NCBI RefSeq assembly: GCF_900964775.1
Contig: NC_041814.1
Location: 13,995,360-14,059,359, forward strand
Length of the DNA stretch: 64,000 nt
Reading direction: 5' to 3'
Origin: Scleropages formosus
Lineage: Eukaryota; Chordata; Actinopteri; Osteoglossiformes; Osteoglossidae
The translations under genes were made by a program, and so were the position numbers. The notes beneath the pieces were generated by a model, which ran no database searches, was not told the DNA's origin, and saw only the letters and a list, made by a program, of their open reading frames with translations. Below, piece by piece: positions 57,693 through 64,000 of this stretch; the stretch's first letter is position 1, and each line of letters opens with the position of its first letter.

Positions 57693-60107
57693 ATTCGAAG
57701 AAGCCCACATAACTCACTGACATAATTTTTCAGCGAACGTAACGTATATAGTTCATCAGTAATTACTGTGTTAATTGAGTTTTGTTTTGCCTTTTCTAGT
57801 TTGCCAAGCAATATGGAAATATTTTTAGTATTCGACTGGGACAAAGGATGGTTTTGTAAATGGTCTGAAGCCTGTGAAGGAAGCCCTGGTTGAACACGGT
57901 GAAAACTTTGTTGATCGTCCATCATTACCACTATTTACTGATATTTTCAGAACAAAGGTAATATTGTTTCTCCTGATGTTGACTCATATGAACAAGCATA
58001 TCCTTAAGCAATTTTAATGCAAAAGCTTGGGAATCCTAGTATAAGTAACTCTAACTGTGTCTCTAATTGGTCCATTTTTCATTCACATTCATTTTTATTC
58101 ACATTCATCTTCATTCAAAAGGCTCGAATAATAAGATTAAAAATTTTTTAACCTGTTCCATCCACTAACAGACTATAAATGGATGCCAGATTTTAACAAT
58201 GATACTGAAATGCTAACTTGAAAACCACTAATTTAATACAAATGTTTTAAAGGTTTGGCTGTCTCCAATGGGTATCAGTGGAAACAGCAAAGAAGGTTTG
58301 CTCTCCATACTCTGAGAAACTTTGGACTGGGGAAGAAAAGTCTTGAGTCGCAGATCCAAGTGGAATGTAGGTTCCTAAGTGAAGTTATAGGGAACACTCA
58401 AGGTATGACTAAGACCTGGAAACAGGTACTGCTCTTTTAATTTAGATTTTTTTAATTTGTTGTTGATTATCACTGACTGCTTCTACTTTGATCATAAAAA
58501 CTGCTGCACTGGTTTTCAGAACCTTGTTTTCAGTGCCATTATAAGCATTTACTTTAATATAAAAACTGAGTAAGGCTTCCAGCTTATGTTGTTTTTCAAT
58601 TAAAATCCCGTAGGCCAGCCATTTGAACCTATTTTTGTTATCAACAATGCTGCTGCCAACATCATCAGTTGTCTGGTGTTTGGCGACCGGTTTGACTACA
58701 GCGACAGCTACTTCCAAACGCTGCTAAAAATAATCAATGAAACAGTTTATTTGGAGGGGAGCATTTGGGCTCAGGTAAAGTACCTCATTTTACTTGCGTG
58801 TAATTTTTCATTGATTTTAGGGATTTTATTTGTGTTGACACTTAATCCTGTCTCATTTATAAGTAATTTATAGAAATAAAAGTTTTCTGAGGAATTTACT
58901 GTTTTTGTTCTTCAGTTGTACAACATGTTCCCATGGCTGATGCGCAGATTACCTGGTCCACACAAAAAAATATTTTCCCACTTGAGAATTTTGGCTGACT
59001 TTGTAAAGCTGAAAATTAAGGAGCACAAGGAGGACTGGGACCCTTCAACTCCGAGAGACTACATTGACAGCTTCCTTTCTGAGATGGAAAAGGTAATATT
59101 AGAGAAGTAACCAGCTGAATTGCAGAATTTTTTTTGCATGACGTAAAATGCAGTTACTTATCTGTTCTGCTGGTATCTGTTCCAATATAGAACAGAACAT
59201 AATTTTAGTCTTTTTTTTGTCCCTGGAGTGGAAAGATGATGCTGAAGCAGGTTTCGATGAGGACAACTTGTGTCACTGCACTCTGGATCTGTTTGCTGCT
59301 GGGACAGAAACAACATCAACTACACTGATCTGGGGTTTGCTGTATATGATTAAATACCCAGAAATACAAGGTTGGTTTTCATGTTGCAGATAAGTTTACT
59401 GAAAGCTTGGCAGTTATAAAGTTCTGTTAAGCATGGTCTACAAGACAAGAAATATGCATGTATTAACTTACTTTTTCATATTATATTTAATCAGTGACTA
59501 ATAGAAATTATAGAGAATTTACGACCTTAACTTTTCATATTATTTGAATGGTGTTGTTCATTCGAGATAAAACTGGATCAAGGCTGATAATTTTAAGTTT
59601 AATTTACCAGACATATACAAGTGGTGTCAAAGAATGGGTTTTAAAACTCATTAATGTTATGCTGTAATACGAACAAATGATCAAGATGTCCCAGCTGTAA
59701 AGTTTATACTCTCAAGATATAGGTACCTTTTCAGTTTCCTTATTAAAATCCTATTTACTCTGCTACACATTTAGAGAAGGTACAAGCAGAAATAGACCAA
59801 GTACTTGGACCCTCACGTCTGGCAACCATGGCAGACAGAGCCAATATGCCCTACACTGATGCTGTTATTCATGAGATACAGAGGATGGGTAACATTGTAC
59901 CACTGAATGGGATGCGTTTGACGACAAAAGAAACCACACTGAGAGGATACACAATTCCAAAGGTAAGTTTTTTTTTTTTTTTTTTTTTTTTTCCCCTCCC
60001 ACATGTCAAGATATTTTTCGGACTTTATATCCTGCACATCATAACAATGTTAGAGCAGTGTTAATTTTTTTTTATTTTAAATCTAAATGGACACTTTAAT
60101 TTCAATG

Positions 60108-60506
60108 GGTTTGGGGCAGCTGCTAAAGTAGTGGTTACCACTACTGCTTTTCACTTACATTTACATTTATATTTACATTTATTCACTTTCCAGACCCTTT
60201 TCTCCAAAGCGACTTATAATGGATTCTACGTAGTGTTACTTGCCCACACACCTTATTCACTAAGGTGATTTACACTGTTAGATACACTACTTAGAATGGG
60301 TCACTCATTGATATGTCAGTGAAACACTTAATGAATGGTTGCAGGTTCAAATCCCACCTTTAGTTGTAGTACCTTTAAGCAATGTCTTACCCTAAATTGC
60401 TCCTGTGTAAATTACCCAGCTGCTGAAATGGGTGATAATTGTAATTAGCTTAACACTGTAAGTTGCTTTGGAGAACAGCGTCAGCTAAATGGATAAGTGT
60501 AGAAGA
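60108..60506 (+). repeat. SINE family 2 in intron 7 of F, split by another repeat
   Basis: The head (60108-60152) and body (60333-60506) match the B and E copies. Between them lie about 180 bp beginning ttacatttacatttatattt with ctccaaagcgacttataatg, a common fish repeat motif. Confidence 0.65.
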
Positions 60507-60818
60507 TTTAACGTATTCAGCAGTAGTAAGTCTGCGAGGTTTCTTGCTCTCTAGATGATGTCATAATTGAGGCTTCAGAGACCTTTTATTTTTCCAGGGT
60601 ACTATGGTGATGGCAACATTACACTCTGTGCTTTTTGATGAGACTGAGTGGGAGACTCCTTTCACATTTAATCCTGGCCATTTCCTGGATGCAGAGGGGA
60701 AGTTCAGAAGACGAGATGCCTTCTTGCCTTTCTCAGCTGGTAGCATATTACATGTGCAATGCCTTACTGATGAAATCTGTCTTTCCTGTTCTATATTTTA
60801 CTGTGAGAAAGTTAGAAA

Positions 60819-60825
60819 TACTGTA
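60819..60825 (+). other. Putative transposon excision footprint TACTGTA in intron 8 of F
   Basis: Same scar as in C at the site where B and E keep the pogo-like element. Confidence 0.7.
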
Positions 60826-62000
60826 TACAACTCAATTCTCAGATGGCCTGCTATGCTTGAAAACGACATCAATGATGATGACTTGGCTTCACAAATGGAA
60901 AGTACATTCAGAAGGATCTATGTCCTTGTGACAGCACAATTTAATAAAATTTTGAAACTCAGTTTTTATAATATTGTTCAATATACTTGCTCAGTAAACA
61001 GTAAAAATTACTTGACATGGAAATAGAAGTATAGTTCTCAAATGTCATGTTGTCTTTGTTCCCTCAGGCAAGAGGGTGTGTCTTGGGGAGCAGCTGGCAC
61101 GAATGGAGTTGTTCCTGTTCTTTACCTCCCTTCTCCAGCGGTTCACATTCTCTCCACCCCCTGGTGTGGAGCCCACCCTGGAGTCCAAAGTGGGAGCTAC
61201 CCACAGCCCTAAGCCATATAAGTTGTGTGCTGTACCCCGCTGAACACAGCAATGTCATAAGGAAGATTTTTTTTGCTGGAAATTTGAAATGTTCAGATGC
61301 CACAGTGAACTAATTTCCCGAAAGTGTACGATAAAAAAGGAATAGAGTGGTGTAGGCATATGTATCCCATGGAAGTGCATAAGGTGGAGTTGTAACTTAA
61401 GTTACAATGTCATGTTACCCACTTCAATTATGGGTGTTTGGACGTTTGCTTTTCTCTCTGGAGGTGAGAGTGCAAAAATAAAGTTGCTATTATCACAAAG
61501 ACAAAAACTGAACACATTTTAACAAATCTTCTCATTGGTCCTGGGAGATACCTCATCAGTGTGAGTTGACAGCTTGTTATGCAATTTTTAGGCACAAATT
61601 ACATTTGCTACTAACCCAGAATTCTTGTAAATGGAGCTTCAGTCGTATGAGGGAAACTGTATTCCTCTATTCTAATTTATGAAACTGCTTTGGATTTAAG
61701 GCGATACTGTTAAATGCCCGAGTAACCACCTGAGTTTTGAAATTACCACACAGGTGGAACAGAATTATAAAATCTGGCAGTTTGCTGAGTACATTCGTGT
61801 CTGAAAACATAATGCACTCATAGGACATAAAGTTGAGTTGCACATAGGTTATGTTACGATGTTGATTTAAAATTACAATGAAAATAAAAAAATTGTTTAT
61901 GTGGTGGAGTCAGTTGTCTACATCTTGTTGTTTATAAACAGTCTTCAGTATTACTACTGAAATCTCTGAGATGGGTGTACATGCCTTCAAAGCTGCTTCA

Positions 62001-62177
62001 GTAACGGGTTGAAATGAACTGGAGTCTAACTCAGCAACACAGGGCATAAGGCTGGAGGGGGAGGGAACACACCCAGGATGGGACACCACTCCATTGCAAG
62101 GCACCCTAAGCAGAACTCGAACCCCAGACCTGCCACAGAGCAGGACCCAGCCAAACCCGCTGCACCACCACAACCCC
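62001..62177 (-). mobile_element. SINE family 1 downstream of F, tail eroded
   Basis: Reversed copy lacking the GT tail, inserted in a sequence that is continuous near 30435 downstream of C. Confidence 0.8.
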
Positions 62178-62866
62178 ATGAGATGTGTTTGTGTTGAAGC
62201 TGCAGATTTTTTGTAGCATTTTCTCTAATAAAGTAGCAGGAAAAGTATTTGTGTGAGTGAGATACATGCAGGCAGGCTAACAGAAATGAGTAAAATGACC
62301 CATTAATCACTGACATTGTTTAGTCTTTAAGTTGTTTCAGTGTCTAAGAAATCTTAAGTATACAGCATACAATAGTTAAGGCTGAATGTAGAAAATGATT
62401 TTCATGCCTCATCTTTCTTCTTTAGTTTTAGCATTAGCCTCTTAGCCTTTCTTCCTTAGTCTGTTATGACCCCACGGTTGTGTAAGGCTGTAACATAGAG
62501 GTTTTGTATGAAGTTATGAACTGACAATAAATAGAGTGCACAAACAGGGATGTGTGTTTATTTTTTTGTGAAAGGGCAGTTAATCAAATTACAACATTGA
62601 AGAGCTAACAGGCAAACTTCATAAACATAGACAGAATGTAAAGGGTAATCAACAAGCAAAGAAATATGCCCAACCCACTACCCTTGTAGACAAGCCACTT
62701 TCAACTCCAACCTGGAAACAAAAAGGGGTCAACAAAATGCAAAACAAAGTTTTCTGCCACCTTTCTAACTACACTACTTTTACACTGTCTAAAGAAAGAA
62801 AACGAGCAAACAACCAGACAAGTGTACAAGCAGTATAGAGGTGATACAAAGAAAGAAGCAGAAATA

Positions 62867-63060
62867 TCAAAATGCCGTCATGAAGGAAAACAGAAAGACC
62901 AGGAGCACTATGAAAATCACACTAGAAGAGTTTGTTAATCCATGAATGAGCTCCCCAATGGCTTTCAGGAAGTGTTTTTTCAATATTTGGGAAGTCCTGC
63001 CTTTCTTGGTCCAGCGAATCAGGCCACCTCTCCTTGACAGATACTGCTGGACACTTGTGA
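62867..63060 (-). CDS. Possible terminal exon of a small membrane protein (unidentified)
   Basis: On the minus strand an acceptor (cttggattacag) is followed by an open frame starting VTSVQQYLSRRGGLIRW, then GRTSQILKKHFLKAIGELIH, and ending in a hydrophobic stretch (SSSVIFIVLLVFLFSFMTAF) right before the stop, like a C-terminal membrane anchor. The unit 1 copy is frameshifted. No upstream exon was found and the family is not recognised. It may be a neighbour-gene relic or chance; low certainty. Confidence 0.22.
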
Positions 63061-63576
63061 CTGTAATCCAAGTCAGAGGAAGGGAAAGCAAAACAAGAAC
63101 ACTAAATGGACACCCATTGGACCTAACAACGACTATGAAATCATGCCATTTGTTCCTTCTTTTCTTTACGTACTTCCATAGATGAAAAAAGTGCTGAGAT
63201 GCAAAGCATGAAATAAATAACCCAAACCGTATCAGTTATTCTGCACTTGAGATTAATTTATGCTGTGGCAGATTTAAAATGAAAACATACCATTATAAGA
63301 TTGTGTACATTAGTAAATATGTAATGTTTATCTTTATCTGACACTTGCATTTTGGTGTATTGAAAAGTTTTTTTCCATCAGAATTGAAGAGATGCAGAAA
63401 GCTAAAGGCACCTACCGTTTGTAATTGTAATTTTCACGGCAGGGTTTTAAATCTAACTGTTTAATTCTTTCTTACCTTCCTAGTTATTGTGGTTCAGCTG
63501 TTTTATGAGTCATTCTGAACTGCTGTTTTCTGTTGCTTATTAATGGGAAACTTTGAACAGTGGAAAGTACAGCAGA

Positions 63577-63792
63577 CAGGGGGGCACAGTGGTGTGGTAG
63601 TGGAGTGGGTTGGACCGGATCCTGCTCTCCAGTAGTCCTGGGGTTCAAGTCCTGCTTGAGGTGCCATGTGATGGACTGGCGTCCCTTCCTGGGTGTGTCC
63701 CCTCCCCCTCTGGCCTTATACCCTGTGTTGCCGGGCCAGGCTCTGGCTCCCTGCGACCCTGTAGGGGATGAGCGGTGCACACAATGTGTGTG
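63577..63792 (+). mobile_element. SINE family 1 near the window end
   Basis: Flanked by aaagtacagcag (left) and aaaatacagcag (right). The C flank has the empty site near 31852. Recent, private to unit 2. Confidence 0.88.
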
Positions 63793-64000
63793 AAAATACA
63801 GCAGTTCACAGCACCAGAAGATTCCTATCAATATTATGTCCTTGCACTGAATACTGATGAAAAATAGGATGAATCCATTTAACTCATGATTGAAAGATTT
63901 AGTTTTGAACTTCCTGTGCCTGATGTTCTCTATGAAGATTTTGTTTAAACTTACTTGACCATTAACTGACTAAGTGGAAATGCTATTTTTTCCTGACCGG

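Larger units (their letters stand above)
55743..61243 (+). pseudogene. CYP2J-like cytochrome P450, copy F, nine exons with a frameshifted exon 2
   Basis: Exons: 55743-55937, 57800-57957, 58253-58402, 58614-58774, 58916-59092, 59229-59370, 59775-59962, 60598-60739 and 61068-61243. Eight have normal length and frame and the gene keeps PPGP, WKQQRR, AGTETT, EIQR and FSAGKRVCLG. Exon 2 is 158 bp instead of 160: one base is missing in a T run near 57853-57856, which makes a stop at once, and another near 57945. The net shift is not restored downstream. The promoter and exon 1 are as good as in E. The first loss is in a homopolymer, so a sequencing error is possible; the second makes decay more likely. 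SRS5 reads [11 protein letters not shown], unlike all other copies. Partner of C in unit 2, but exon 5 (FSHLRILADF) is closer to E. Confidence 0.85.
61244..64000. other. F 3' flank and intergenic region to the window end
   Basis: Aligns with 29676 to about 32056 downstream of C. It holds two private SINEs and the small membrane-protein-like frame. The duplication continues past the window edge. Confidence 0.55.

Noticed and set aside
1-64000. CRISPR array, operon or prokaryotic defence system
   Set aside because: No regularly spaced direct repeats with unique spacers; gene structure with introns and SINEs is vertebrate.
34278-64000. Unit 2 as a mere assembly duplicate or second haplotype of unit 1
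   Set aside because: Many private insertions, a mosaic gene and different disabling changes separate the units, although a haplotype artefact cannot be fully excluded without read depth.

Overview
This is vertebrate nuclear DNA, almost certainly from a teleost fish. It has split genes with GT-AG introns, CYP2-family exons of the usual lengths, abundant tRNA-derived SINEs, Tc1/pogo-type transposons, a LINE fragment and Ty3/Gypsy LTR elements. The main SINE family, with its (GT)n tail, reminds me of repeats in bonytongue (osteoglossiform) fish genomes, but that is recollection and was not checked.

The host content is a tandem array of six cytochrome P450 genes of the CYP2J-like group, all on the + strand and each built from the canonical nine exons. 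I label them A to F. Exons 1-9 can be read through without interruption in B (496 aa), C (500 aa) and E (496 aa). These three keep the N-terminal anchor, the PPGP hinge, the WKQQRR C-helix, the AGTETT I-helix, ExxR and the FxxGxxxCxG heme loop. A and D have lost the promoter, exon 1 and half of exon 2 at an identical junction with a Gypsy-type fossil, and D has also lost the heme-ligand cysteine. F has every exon, but exon 2 is two bases short and out of frame.

The array is a head-to-tail duplication of a three-gene cassette of about 34 kb. Unit 1 is Gypsy fossil-A-B-C (position 1 to about 32-33.8 kb). Unit 2 is Gypsy fossil-D-E-F (33.8 kb to the window end). A pairs with D, B with E and C with F, and the flanking DNA aligns from end to end. 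After the duplication each unit gained its own insertions: many SINEs with 10-12 bp target duplications and matching empty sites in the other unit, a LINE fragment in D, and a young Gypsy element upstream of C. E looks like a mosaic: its promoter, exon 1 and intron 1 are nearly identical to F, its SRS1 region is of the C/F type, and its 3' end (pogo insertion in intron 8, Tc1 downstream) is of the B type.

Layout. 1-3948: Gypsy fossil. 3949-9286: A. 11595-17637: promoter and gene B. 18053-19802: Tc1 element. 20088-23544: young Gypsy element. 24390-29675: promoter and gene C. 29676-32808: intergenic. 32809-33693: nested MITE, SINE and solo LTR. 33825-38219: second copy of the Gypsy fossil. 38220-42900: D. 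45360-51735: promoter and gene E. 52150-53454: Tc1 element. 55575-61243: promoter and gene F. 61244-64000: intergenic.

The products should be ER-membrane monooxygenases that accept electrons from P450 reductase. CYP2J relatives oxidise fatty acids such as arachidonate and various xenobiotics. The copies differ mostly in predicted substrate-recognition segments, which suggests diversification by duplication and gene conversion. No CRISPR arrays, operons, rRNA or functional tRNA genes were seen.
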